64,000 nt of DNA from Citrus sinensis (Eukaryota; Streptophyta; Magnoliopsida; Sapindales; Rutaceae). A program made the translations under genes and the position numbers. The stretch's first letter is position 1; each line of letters opens with the position of its first letter. Below the pieces are notes generated by a model. That model made no database searches. It was not told the DNA's origin and saw only the letters and a list, made by a program, of their open reading frames with translations. Location of the stretch: positions 28,741,001 to 28,805,000 of the forward strand of contig NC_068563.1 of the NCBI RefSeq assembly GCF_022201045.2, read 5' to 3'. Shown here one piece after another: positions 46,969-58,657 of this stretch.

Positions 46969-49900
46969 AAAACCTGAAAGAACAAGAAAACATATATTCT
47001 TTACCAAATTAATTCTAAGTTCTATAATAAATTGACTATATCAGTAATGAGGTGGCCATTGTCCTGAACGCTACTTAGCCATGAACTTTACACCAAGAAA
47101 GCTTAGAAGCAAACCAAAAACTTTTCAAATGCATGACATCGGGGCATCAAATTACCGATTAAAATCAAAAGTTGGAACTTGAAATAGAAAACAAAATTGT
47201 AGGGGAAAAAAGAAGCAACTTTCATAGCATAATCTTAAAATTTTCCTTCCTTTGATACAGAATAATGGCAAGTTGATGGCAACATCTGCTCTTACATTTC
47301 TCAATACCGTGTCAAGATAAGAGCAGCTCATTTGCACTGAGGTGCGGGCGAAGGCAAACACGTACCTCGTGCTCTTCTGGACCCACACGATGCTTAGGTA
47401 CCATGATTTCTAGACCAGTTCCTGTTTCATCGCCATATGCTTCTAGCTTGGCATCATCTGGAATCCGAGTTGGTAGTGGGATTTCTCTTATGAACTCTCC
47501 AGGAGGACAGTGCTCTGGAGATGGATCTGTCAGCTTGAATGTTCTATCATTTCTCTGGATATACGGCATACATGCTGTGCTCACAGATGATATCTTTACA
47601 ACACCATGGGTGAGATTATTCCACCAAGTAACTTTCACCCTTTTAAGATCAGCAAAAGGCAAACTGATAATTATTAGGTATCCTTGTTCATCCTCATAGA
47701 TGGTTTTTGCAGCTGTAACCGGCCCGTAAACATTCCTCATTACCCCAGTAAACTCGTGCAGCCAGGGAGGTTCTATGGGGTGCATTTCTGTATCCTGAAT
47801 TCTATCATTATGCTGATTGTTGAGTAAACAACACTCTTCATCATTCCCATGTAGAAACAAATCCTTCTTTCTCTTGTTGCAAACATGTGAAAGATCTAAT
47901 CCATCACCATTTGAATGGCTCACAGGACGTGTTGACAAATTCAAAGCAGACCCATTAAGCAATTTTTTTGGATGAGAATTTGAGTGAGTCTTTAGTGGAG
48001 GAAGAGGTCTATCAAGCTCGAACTCAGTGTTGGGGAGGTTTCTCCATGAAGAAAATTCACTTGCCTCAGGTGGGACTGAGAAATTTAGATCCCTACCTGT
48101 GAGTTCCATCCACCTTTTTTGCTCTTCCTCATCAATACCCTTGAGATTTGGAGATGAAACAACCTCAATCCCATGCACACACTGTGGATTTGAAAGACCT
48201 CTATAATGTTTCCGCTGCATTCTGTGAGACCGAACAAATCCCTTCTCAACACTAAATGGAAATGGACGCTCTCCCTGGCGTGAGTGCCCATTCATGTAGC
48301 TCCTGAGCTGCATCTTACCTAGAGCATTCTCAGGCCTTTCCTTAAAGACCCACATGTACATATTCTCCATATCATGCTGAACCAAGAACACCTCAAGCTC
48401 AAGATCTGTCTTATCAAACTCTAAAAACCCATTACTGTCCCTAATCACCTTGCACTTGGATTTCTCGTTCAACACAGGCTTAAAATAATAAGTAAAGAAA
48501 AACCAAGCACCCCATACACTATCTAATCTCTTTGCGCATTTTCGTCCGGATTTAGATGCATTGAGCAAATTATCGGACTCATTAACTTGGGGTCCAAGGC
48601 TAACATCTAGAATATCAAACGGGTCTGTACTCCATGATGGTGGTGGAGGACTACGCTCCGCAGATAAAGGAAGGTTAATATCAGGCGGTCTAGAGAGAAT
48701 CATCGATCGATTCATCTCCCGGTCTAGTTCCTCATTTGATACCCCGCTTGAATCCATGGATAAAAGCGTAGATGGGTGGTGATTCTCCATAGACAAACTT
48801 GTAAGCAAATCTTCACCCATTTAAACCTTATACACAAATTGGGTATTTGTATTTGGGTGTAAAAATCAAATATCCAATCCCTCCAAAGTCAACCAAAACA
48901 CTCGGATAACTCAACCTTGCTACAATCACCAAAGACCAAATTCCTCAAACAACACAAGTTTAAATCTTTAACTTCACAATTGATAAATCATGCACTCTAT
49001 TGATTAATACAGTGATAAAATATAAATCTTTCTTTCTTTTTCCTATGTCTAATAGTGATATAAATAATAAAAAACGTTACCCTACACCATAGAAAAAGGA
49101 AGGAAAGAAAAAAAGTCTAATTACAAATTAGAGTTTGACAAAAACAAGAAGGATCTGAGAGATTACCTTTTTATGGATTTGGCTTAGAATCCACAAAAAC
49201 TGAGATTTCTATTTTTTTTCTCTTGGCAAATCCTCATCCCTCCAATACGCAGAGCTAGAGAGAGATTTGATTGACGATGAAAGGGAAGGTAACGGTTTCT
49301 GTTAAAGAGATGGTCTAACTTGGACGGCGGAACCAGACGTTTGGTGACGGTAACAATTTTTGGGTATAGCCAGATTTTGTTTCAATGTGGTGAGCCTTAC
49401 CACCCAGATATCAAGAAAGGCTGAATGGTTTTGGGCCCAACCTGTTTGTTTGGATTTGGGAAATGAAGATTTTCCCCAAAAGAAAGTGGGAAAGTCGATG
49501 GCATTTTCATGCTTCCTATATCGTCTTGTTCCAAAAAAATTTCAATATGTTACCTCTAGGTGTGTTATTACTTTCTTTATTTCCAAGGTATGTTATTTGG
49601 ATCTGAATTCAGTGCTCAAATGAACTTTGTGCTGATCTTTTAAAAAGATACGATAAGTAATTATTGAATAAGAATAGAAAGTCAATTAAATATTAATTAA
49701 AATTACTATAAATACACAAATGATATAGGATTATGAAAAGTTAAACATAACTTATATAATATTAAATCTTAATTCATACTAAGAGAAAAAATGAAGACAT
49801 CTATTCCTAAATGCTAAATTAAGAGAAATTTGCTCATGTAGTCACATGGCCACAACCACAAGGAGAGACTTGAAGTCTTGAACCCCTTGATCAAATCGAT

Positions 49901-50403
49901 GATGAGGTAAGGAGGCATCATAGACCAAAATATTGTTTATAGAGAATTTGATTTCTATCATAACTATTAGTACATTTATATTGTAATATTAAGAGAAAAA
50001 AGCATATCTTAATAATAATTTTTTTTTTAGTTTTCTATTGTTATTGAAGATTCATAATGAAATTTGCTTTATTAAGGTCCAAATTTCAGCCTTCTTGAAG
50101 ATGCTTTCTAAAGTTTATTTTGTAACACTGAGAGCTAAAATATATGAAACTATTTAAAATAAAGCAAAAAATTAAGTGATTTTTAAGGTTATTGACGAGT
50201 CATCATTGTACCACTCAATAAAAGAAAAATTAAATTAAATTCATTTTTTGTTTTATATATTCACTAATTTCACGCAACATCAATTTACATTTCAAAATTT
50301 GGGACTTGATCTACGTAAAGCACTATTAGATGTACAATAGAAGTATATTAAATAAATAAAACACTTCACGTGAAAACACCCAAACATTCTTTAACGTCGT
50401 TTT
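46969..50403. other. Block present only in unit B (contains the HSP20-like gene)
   Basis: In unit A the sequence passes directly from GTCAGAAACTTG (ending 38671) to TCATTGAATTAGACGGGG, while in B the same two sides are separated by about 3.4 kb. No target duplication or terminal repeats are seen at the edges, so loss from A is more likely than insertion into B. The part from 48821 holds the HSP20-like gene's promoter and leader, then AT-rich DNA without a gene. Confidence 0.8.
47312..48820 (-). CDS. HSP20-like (alpha-crystallin-domain) plant protein, 502 residues
   Basis: Single open exon. The N-terminal 100 residues are polar and acidic with Pro-rich stretches (INLPLSAERSPPPPSW). A conserved central part follows (VWGAWFFFTYYFKPVL, FLVQHDMENMYMWVFKERPENALGKMQLRSYMNG). 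The C-terminal third (from about residue 350) has an alpha-crystallin-like beta-sandwich: GYLIIISLPFADLKRVKVTW, then GEFIREIPLPTRIPDDAKLE and GTGLEIMVPK, which parallel the end of small HSP domains. It lacks the terminal IxI motif, so it is an HSP20-like protein rather than a classical small HSP. A widely conserved plant family of unclear function (Arabidopsis FYD/At3g12570-like, from memory). A leader intron may lie upstream, since a GT donor occurs near 49.17 kb on this strand. The gene runs opposite to the HSC70 gene and their 3' ends converge. Confidence 0.88.
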   Translation of the reverse strand: MGEDLLTSLSMENHHPSTLLSMDSSGVSNEELDREMNRSMILSRPPDINLPLSAERSPPPPSWSTDPFDILDVSLGPQVNESDNLLNASKSGRKCAKRLDSVWGAWFFFTYYFKPVLNEKSKCKVIRDSNGFLEFDKTDLELEVFLVQHDMENMYMWVFKERPENALGKMQLRSYMNGHSRQGERPFPFSVEKGFVRSHRMQRKHYRGLSNPQCVHGIEVVSSPNLKGIDEEEQKRWMELTGRDLNFSVPPEASEFSSWRNLPNTEFELDRPLPPLKTHSNSHPKKLLNGSALNLSTRPVSHSNGDGLDLSHVCNKRKKDLFLHGNDEECCLLNNQHNDRIQDTEMHPIEPPWLHEFTGVMRNVYGPVTAAKTIYEDEQGYLIIISLPFADLKRVKVTWWNNLTHGVVKISSVSTACMPYIQRNDRTFKLTDPSPEHCPPGEFIREIPLPTRIPDDAKLEAYGDETGTGLEIMVPKHRVGPEEHEVRVCLRPHLSANELLLS

Positions 50404-50689
50404 GTCAATTATTAAACAATGTTATTTTCATGCATCCCAAATTATACCTTTTAGAAATTAGCTGGAAATTAACTTTGAAAATGAAAACATTCGTAAATGA
50501 TCATAACAAATAATGGTTAATGAGACCTTTAAAACCGATTGCTACAATAATTAATAAGTTAAATTACTTAAATGCATACAATAAATGATCAAAGTGATAT
50601 TAATATAAGTATAACTGTATGATCTGTAACCAATGGCTCCAGGAGAAGTTGGAGATTACCAATTTGATTGATTCACATGGTTATATTAA

Positions 50690-52800
50690 TTTTTCTTCCC
50701 CCAGTAAAAACAACCATGATGGTGGGGGTTTAGGCAAGATGTCTAACTATAATATAGATGATCAGATAGCAAAGAAATATAGGAAGAGACATAAACCAAA
50801 ACATCTAAGTCTAAGAGAAATAACAAAGACATAACAATACACCAAAGAACAAGAATCAACATCACACTAGAAAAAAATAAAAGAAAAGAAAAACTATCTC
50901 ATAACATGAAGGACATTCTGCGCATCTAGATGAATGATGCCAGACAAACCAATCGGCAAACCCTGAGTATCCATGAAATGCCGACCCACCCAATGAGTGC
51001 GAGCCCAATTAGCCATGAAATTAGCAGCAAAATTAAGTAGCCTCGCCAAAAACGTGCCTGCTATAGAGGGAGAAGTAGACATAGGTCAGACTCGACCAAG
51101 AAGATAAACATAGTCCCACTACACACATCCATGAGAAGTAATACAAGAAACCATAGTTGCCGAATTAGGCTCCTCAATAACATATTAGTAAGCTAAGTAG
51201 CAAGTCCCAAACCATCGTAAACAGCCATCAACTCAATATAAAGGATCGGTTGCTACCCAAGAAAATAGTCTGAAGCTGCTAAAATGACACCTCGATAATC
51301 ACACAAAACAGCACCAACTGTAGACAGCCCAAGATTGCCTCGAGTGCATCCATCCACTACCCAGATGGTGATCGCAACCAGGAGACCAACCTAAAAGGCC
51401 TCTGAATCGATGCCATTAACTCTCAATCCCTCCGCAAATTGAGAGCCCAATACCCCTCGCAACCAGAAATGTTTAAAATCAGAGGTAGAACTAGCAAGCG
51501 TAAAGTCAGAAACCAACCTGAGACTACTAATATCTACAAAAAATGGCATCGAATCAAAACTGAAAGAATTACAACCCGTTCAATCATGCCACAAAATGAT
51601 CAATCATGCCACAAAATGAAGTATGGAAGAAGAACCCAAATATATCTTTGAGTAAGGGCACATCGTCGCCAATGAACAAGTAAGGCATAAGGTAGAAAAG
51701 AAACTAACCTCGAACCATATATAATGAAAATGAAGCCAAATGAATCTAACCTATGGACAATTGAGAAACTGATCCCTAGAAGTTTTAGTGGCCTAAGCAC
51801 AAAAATATTGAGAAATTATGTAAAAATCCCTTAAGCATAAAGCATCATCAGTTGCCAAAAAATAACGTGACAGCTGCTAAAAGAAAAAGGAAACCCAAAA
51901 AGGAGTACGTCGCTACAAGATAAGCAGGAAAACTACGTCCCCAGGCTCCCATGTACTTTGCAATTGAAAATTGCCATCACGAGCCAAATCCCACCAAATT
52001 AGGTCCGGACCCACTCTAAAGATAGGAAACAACATATCTGGTCAACAACTGAGGAGGGTAAAATATCGTAAAGCTTTTCCTTATCCTAGACAGTACCCTC
52101 CAATAAAAGGAAACCGACACCGGTGATGCTGCACCAAAATTATACAAGAATAAGGGGCAAGAATCCAACTAGCAATCATACAAAAGTACAAGCCACACAA
52201 TTAATCATCCAACGTTTATAGGGCTCAATTGCATAACTAATAAAAAAAAGGCGTCTCAGAAAAGGAGAAGAAGAGTCAAAATTGAACCATGAATGATGCT
52301 CTGCTCTATAATATTTAACATTCATAAATGAAGCCCACAAAGAACGTTGATCCCGAAAATGACACCAAAGCTTTAGCTAACTCAAGATCCTCAGCCAAAT
52401 CAGTAAATGACCAAACACCTAAACCACCCTCCTCAACTGGAAAACGAACCAAAGGCCATCTACACCAATGAATCCTCCTCCTAATATCAGTATCAACCCA
52501 TATGAAATGAGTGAAAAGCCTCTCTAGATGCTGAATAACAGTTACAGGTGGCCAAAGAACATGAAATAAGTGTAAGGAATATAGGACAACTCATGCTGAA
52601 GAAGCACCAACTTCTCACTGAAAGAAAGCAACCGATTAGTCTAATCCAAAATCCCATATCTCTAACCTTTTGAATCATAGCATCAAAATAGGTAATCTTA
52701 AGACGCCCTATATAAACTGGGCACCCAAGATAAATAAAATGGAAACTGACACTGCTGAAAACCGATAATAGAATAAACAATGGCCTGGCGAGAAGAGGAA
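50690..52800 (-). mobile_element. LINE (L1-like) relic in unit B, 5'-truncated
   Basis: Better preserved than the unit-A copy. Minus-strand readable parts: reverse transcriptase C-terminal region (FHFIYLGCPVYIGRLKITYF; MSCPIFLTLISCSLATCNCY near 52.5-52.8 kb), a degraded zinc-binding block near 51.7 kb, and an RNase H-like end (LLNFAANFMANWARTHWVG near 51.0 kb). Many breaks are present and nothing functional remains. Confidence 0.8.
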
Positions 52801-53652
52801 ATGTTTATATTTATTCTATGCCATGATATCATGCATGAACAAAAGGGTTTTAAAATCTAATTAGATTGATTATTTAATGAATTTCGAACTTTAAACATGA
52901 CTTTAAATTTTGGGGGAAGATTGGCAAACATTCAATGGGAAGATGACAATTTACGAGATTGGCCGGTCGTATCTTCACACACCAAACAAAAGTTATTTAA
53001 CTTATTTTGTTCATCAATCGAAGCTGCTTTAATGTTCATCCGAATTTGTCACCCAATTAGTAGCACGCATGAATTAATATATTAACGAGATTTTCATTGT
53101 TCTTTTTTGTCTACCATTCCATGAAGTCACAGTTCAGTAAATAAATGTATTTAGTAGAATTAACAGAAAAGGTGATCTTATATTTAGCTCGACTCTTGTT
53201 CTATTCTGGTTTTTGAACTAGTTTTGTTTTTATGCGAGTTTAACAACATTTTACTACTGAAACATGAATTATAAAGGTATAGACTTTATATTATATATCT
53301 TAAAATTTTAGACGGTTTAAAATCATTTAATAGCGAACTAATAAATTATTGTTTACATGAATAGAGATTCAAGTCTCGTGTTGTATTAGAAAACAATTAA
53401 AATTTTATTTCAGATATATATTTAAAGTTTTTTATTTTATTTATTTTTTCTAAAAAATTAGTAAAGTATAAATTCATTAAATGAAACTACTTAAAAAAAA
53501 AAAACACGCTGCCAAACTTTGAGAGACTACAAATATTTTGAAGTTGATAATAGTAGCTTAGTGTAAGTTCGATCTATAATGAGAGGAAACCCATAAATAA
53601 ATATAAAGCGTGTTTAGTTTGTTATTGATTTTCTTTTCAGATCAATAAATAA

Positions 53653-55352
53653 GGGTCATTCTATGATGCCATGATTGCAATTACAGCATCAATACCGTAA
53701 TTAAACATAAATTGTATAAATAAAAAATAAAACTTGTAAATCAACATCAATTACAAAATAAAACATAAATTTTATAAATTAAACATAAGACTTGTAAGTG
53801 GAAAGTAAAACGAGTGAATTAATATAAAACTGGTAAATTGATGTATTATTAGTAAATAAAATAAAAACTTACAAATATAACATAAAACTCGTAAATTAAC
53901 ATTAAGTGCAAAATAAAATATGAATTTAAAAATTAAATATAAGATTCGTAAATTGAAGATGAAACAAATAAATTAATAGAAAACTAGTAAATTGATGTCC
54001 TATTAGTGAACGAAACAAAAAATTACAAATATAACTTAAAACTAATAAATGAACATTAACTGTAAAATAAAACATAAATTTTGAAAATGAAACAAAAGAC
54101 TATAAAGAAAAGGTAAAACAAGTAAATCACTTTAAAATTGATAAATTGATGTATTATTGATAAATAAAACAAAAATTTACAAATATAATATAAAACTAGC
54201 AAATCAACATTAAGTGTAAAATAAACATAAATTTTGGGAATGGAACATAAGACTTGTAAATGGAAAGTAAAATAAGTAAATTAATATTTTTATAGTAAAC
54301 AAAACAAAAATTTGTAAATATAATATAAAACTAGAAATCAACACCAACTGTAAAATAAAACATAAATTTCAGAAATAGAACATAAGACTTGTAAAAGGAA
54401 GATAAAACAAGTAAATTACTATAAAACTGGTAAATTGATGTATTACTAGTAACTAAAATGAAAACTTACAAATATAACATAAAATAAGTAAATCAACATT
54501 AAATACAAGATAAAACATAAATTTTGTAGATTATGCCTAAAACTTATGAATAAAAGGTAAAATAAGTAAATTAATATAAGAGTTACTACCAAAAATAAAA
54601 TAAAGTTCATAATTGTAAAACAAAAACTCATTCTAATGTTTATTACCTTATATTTTTTTATTTAAATTGAAGAATGCTAGTTTTGTATTTATGTAATAAG
54701 TGTGATGTTTTGTTAAGAATGAAATTTATTCCCATAATCATATTTTTAAAAAAATATTATTTTAATGTCTTTCATGATTGTTGTAAGATGAGATTATTTT
54801 GCATCTTTCTGCATTTTCTCAATAACAACTGTAAATGGTCTCTAAGTATAAGTAAAAAGTTTGAAACTACATGAAGTATACATAAGACTCAAAATTAGAT
54901 ATAATTTTATTGATATATCATATGTGTCTAGTAATATAAGATTTTTTTATTATTATTTTTTTGCTTGATCCATATCAAGATAAATAATTGTGCTTAATTA
55001 ACTTGTGTAATAAATAAATATTATTATAAAAAATAAAAGATATAAAAATGTCCTAGAATAAATTTAGAATTTATGGTTAAACCAATTAAATAACACTTAT
55101 TCTACTTTTTTCAGTATAATTTTTTATTTAATTAATGAGTAATTTTTTTGTTTAATTAAAAAAATTTGTAAATAAATAAAATATTTTTCACTAAAATTAT
55201 GTAGAAAAAATGTTAATTTTTTAAATAATTAATAATTTTATATTAATTTACTGATTTTATTTTATATTTATTAATTTTATATATAATTTATAATATTTAT
55301 ATTATTATGATATTAATGTCGTAATCTTTATTACGGCATTATAGAATTCTCC
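53653..55352. mobile_element. 1.7-kb non-autonomous TIR element (Mutator-like) with internal tandem array
   Basis: Left end GGGTCATTCTATGATGCC and right end (reversed) GGAGAATTCTATAATGCC are about 44-bp inverted repeats with roughly two-thirds identity. Flanks AATAAATAA (53644-53652) and AATAAATTA (55353-55361) form a 9-bp target duplication with one mismatch. Unit A keeps an unoccupied AATAAATAA at 41905-41913 in the matching context, which supports insertion into B after the duplication. The interior is AT-rich, holds tandem repeats and encodes no transposase. Confidence 0.78.
53760..54600. repeat. About 150-bp AT-rich tandem array (about six units)
   Basis: Each unit follows the order AAACATAAATTTT, AAGACT(T)GTAAA, AAAACAAGTAAATTA, GGTAAATTGATGTATTA, AAAACTTACAAATATAA, AAATCAACATTAA. 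Unit starts fall near 53760, 53925, 54068, 54223, 54356 and 54513. Divergence is moderate and one unit has an internal deletion. Confidence 0.85.
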
Positions 55353-55838
55353 AATAAATTAACAATGAGATTTGGTCTCCCATCAAAATTAGATAGGTGG
55401 CGCCCTTGCAAAGGATGCGAATTCTCTTTTACTTTCCAGATTCAACGTATACATTCCCCATGCAATTACTCGGTGGGGCAGTTAAAAACTCATTTCAACA
55501 AAGTTATTGGTGCATAAATAACGACATGAAGGTTACTAATTATACATAGGACCTTTGATTAATAAAATTAAAATATAAAAAAACACTAAAATATGTATAC
55601 ATTGAGCTCCTTGAGTTGTGCTTTTTCTAAAATTGATATAATTTATTTATTGCTAAATCCAAATAGAGAAAGTAGAAACAAACAGATTCGTCTTAATTCC
55701 AGAGCCATCCATATCTCTACATTGCAATTGCTTAATTAAAAGAAAAAAGGGTAAAAAAGAAAAGAAAAATGAAACCACCATTAAGAGCATTCGAAGATCC
55801 ATGTTAGTACAGTTTTAATATCACTTATGATTTTGATT

Positions 55839-57048
55839 TCAGTCAGTTCTCTCACATCCTTGGCCAGAGAAAAAATCAAAGAAGGGTTGATCAGCAGGAT
55901 CTTTTTCAATGCAAGGAGTTATTGAATTCTCAAGAGAATTTGAAGGCAGCATTGCATTAGTTTTTGCTTGTAAAATTCCAGTTGGGTGCAGAGGAAAGAG
56001 AGGCAAAGTTTCTTGATTACTGATGTCAGAGTTGTTGATGTTACTGGTGTGCATCATAACATTGCACTCCGGTTGCTCAGGATCATAGCCTGCACCCACA
56101 TAACTGGTTGTCTTGTCCATTTCCTGATCAGTTTTTGCTCTCATCTTTGACCCACCAGGGATTAACACCTTGGTGCATTGTGGATAGAACCCTAAATCAT
56201 TCCTTGGTAAGTAATATGGCCCACAAACTACTGAACATGAAAAAGGAAAAATCCCACGTTAGACTCTTTAATTTCTCGAAGTGTTCAAATAAAATGTTGA
56301 AGGGCAAAGAGAAGGAGATTGAAAGAATTAGGAAGCAAATCAGTTGGATGGAGACGAGGCCTGGCAGTGAGAAAAGCAAAAACAAAATGCTTCACGCAAT
56401 CAAACGGCTAAAACAATATCTTAAACACGTTACTAGAAAACGACCACTAGATAAGAGCCACTTTACGTTCAGTCTTCAACGCAAGAATCGAGCCCATTTG
56501 CATGTAAAGAAGACAGCTTGGAACAAAAATTATAACCTGACTAAAATAATTATTAATTAAAAGAAAGATACGAACTACGAAACCCAGGAGGAATTGAGAA
56601 ACAAAAAACTTAAAAAAATAAAAGCATATTCATAAATTCCGTGACCCAAATTCAATGTGTGTGTGTGTGTTTGTATATGTATATATAACTAACCGTTTGT
56701 GGAAGGAGGAAACAGAGGAGCAGGCTGATGAGCGGACTTGTGAAGGTAACGATTGATAAAAGCGGTTCTCTCTTGCTTCTGCTTCTGTCTTTGCCTAGCC
56801 TTGTGATTTTGAAACCAGTAGAACACATTCTTTCCTTCAATGTGACCATAAGCCCTAAGCCTAGTTGTTATTTGCTGTATCTGTTCAGCGCTTGGTGTCC
56901 TAATGCCTTGCGCATACAAGGATTCCAGCATGTTTATTTGCTCTTTTGTCGGGTTCCATCGTGAACTACTCGACAGAGTCGTTCCACCACCACCACCACC
57001 ACCACTAACCATGTCCATGTTATTATTATTATCACCATCACCCTCCAT
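55839..57048 (-). CDS. WOX2: WUSCHEL-related homeobox 2 transcription factor
   Basis: Two exons, 56694-57048 and 55839-56227, join across a GT-AG intron (phase 1) to 247 residues. A Gly/Asn-rich start ([10 protein letters not shown]) precedes the WUS-type homeodomain (about residues 27-92): [56 protein letters not shown]. Exon 2 begins with VCGPYYLP. The WUS box [11 protein letters not shown] lies near residue 185 and the end reads [10 protein letters not shown], as in WOX2 proteins. WOX2 is a nuclear factor that patterns the apical domain of the early embryo. The intron contains a (GT)n run and an antisense open frame that is not considered coding. It is the intact partner of the truncated remnant in unit A. 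Confidence 0.95.
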
Positions 57049-58553
57049 ATATATTAGGGTTACTGAAATAGGGACTTCAGAGAGAAATTAAAAACGAGAC
57101 TGATTTTTAAAAATGTTAGCTTGTGAGTTTTGTTTTCATTTTGCATGGGCTTTGGCTTTGTACTTTTTCTTTTTTTTTTATAGGCAAAAGGATTAAGAGT
57201 CAAACAAAAGGAAGAAAGAGAGTGAAAGTGTGTGTGTTTGTGTGTATTGACATGCGTATTGTTTTTGGTGCTGAGCATCTCTGAAAACACGGAGGGTAGC
57301 GGCTAAGGGAGAGAAAGAGTGAGAGGCCTTTTGGTTCAAAAACGAAGAGACCATGCAAAGACCAAAGTGCCCGCGTCCGCGTGTTTCTTTTCTCATTTTT
57401 GGCTTTAATTTTGTTTTTCGTATGTCTCGGGAATGACAGAAACTGACTGGCAAAATACGTAGGATACGCCATAGAAGGAAAGAAGGGTATAAATGTCATT
57501 TGCTTAGGGAAAAAGACAGCCGGTTGGGTTTGTAAGGTGTAGGTAAGAGCTAGGCTTTGGGAATTGAAGTGATTTCAGATTGTTGCAGAAGAAAAATGGA
57601 TGTGTATGTGTACGTTGAAGTTGAATCGTTTACAGTCCATTGTAACTTAGGTTACTGTGTAATCAAGCTTAATTAATTAATTAATTAATTAAAACCCTTA
57701 ATTATTCCCTTTTTAAAATATATGAAGGTATATGTCAACGAGCTATTAAAGGCCGCAGTCACACGGTTAATCAAATAGGGAGCAGGTTAGCCGATGAGAT
57801 CATTGTGCATGCAACTTAAATGCTGACTCTTGTGCATATGTTATGCTTTCCATTAATTATAGGTTATTATTTGAGGAACTATATTAATTATGAGGGAAGT
57901 ACTGCCGCCACCTTAAAGCGACGCCTCGTGAAGCACAACACCACCACCGCCACCACCCCCGGCCTATTCTCTGCTTTCACTTGGCATCAAATTCGATAGA
58001 GATTGCTAGCTAGCTGGTGTATCTCGCTCTCTCCCTCTATAGCTCGTAGGCTTCTCTTTTTTCTATCATCTTATCTTTTTAGTCGCAATACGACAATGCC
58101 TCTAACCTAATGCATTTGGCCGCTTCCGTTTGGGAAATTTTGGACCAACATTAAGATATGAAATTCGGGCAATTTTAAAGGAGTTTTTATGCATACTATT
58201 ATATTGGTGGGTATCTGAAGCTTCTTGCTTGTTACCGGTCAAGGAAGGTAATTACCAAAATAATATAATAAAATAATATTGAAACCAATTGGCGTGAAAT
58301 TTCCTTTTGAATTTCTCATGTTAGCTTCATATGCCATTGTTTATGTCAAGAATGTGCGTGTAGCCTCTAGAATTATGGAGACATGGTACGGGAAGCACCT
58401 GAACAAATTGAGTTATATTTTGTTGCAAAAAGTAAATAGACAAAGGTAGGAGTATGGCTTTGCATTTTGTCTTTTATGCTTTGAGGAAAAAGACATTTTT
58501 AGCTCTTCGCATGCTGCTTCTGATTGTTTCTAACTTTCTGCAGAAGTATGGAT
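57049..58553. other. WOX2 5' flank and intergenic DNA
   Basis: Should contain the WOX2 leader and promoter; a possible minus-strand TATA (TTTATAC) lies near 57487. A (TTAA)n patch occurs at 57669-57690. No other gene is seen. Confidence 0.5.
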
Positions 58554-58559
58554 AAAAAA
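58554..58559 (-). terminator. RNA polymerase III terminator of tRNA-Tyr
   Basis: Six T residues on the minus strand, starting 7 bp after the tRNA 3' end. Confidence 0.8.
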
Positions 58560-58566
58560 TAGAACC

Positions 58567-58657
58567 TCCGACCTGCCGGATTCGAACCAGCGACCTAAGG
58601 ATAGCCATCAGGATCACCCACTACAGTCCTCCGCTCTGCCAACTGAGCTAAGGTCGG
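58567..58657 (-). tRNA. tRNA-Tyr (GUA) with an 18-bp intron
   Basis: Minus strand. Acceptor stem CCGACCT pairs with AGGTCGG plus discriminator A. The D arm is GCTC AGTTGGCA GAGC, the anticodon arm GGACTGTAG then ATCC, and the T arm GCTGG TTCGAAT CCGGC. The intron (58603-58620) follows the base 3' of the anticodon, the standard place for nuclear tRNA-Tyr. The mature length is 73 nt before CCA addition. Internal A and B boxes fit Pol III promoters. Confidence 0.97.

Larger units (their letters stand above)
43705..56775 (+). repeat. Segmental duplication, unit B
   Basis: Direct collinear partner of 32828-42891; the matching part ends inside WOX2 exon 1. This copy keeps intact HSP70 and WOX2 genes and carries two blocks missing in A: 46969-50403 (HSP20-like gene) and 53653-55352 (TIR element). 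Confidence 0.93.

Noticed and set aside
56108-56560. Plus-strand open frame in the WOX2 intron, also present in unit A at 42599-42844 ([11 protein letters not shown]...)
   Set aside because: It looks conserved, but of the ten differences I counted between copies about eight change the amino acid. That fits neutral drift in a duplicated intron rather than coding selection.
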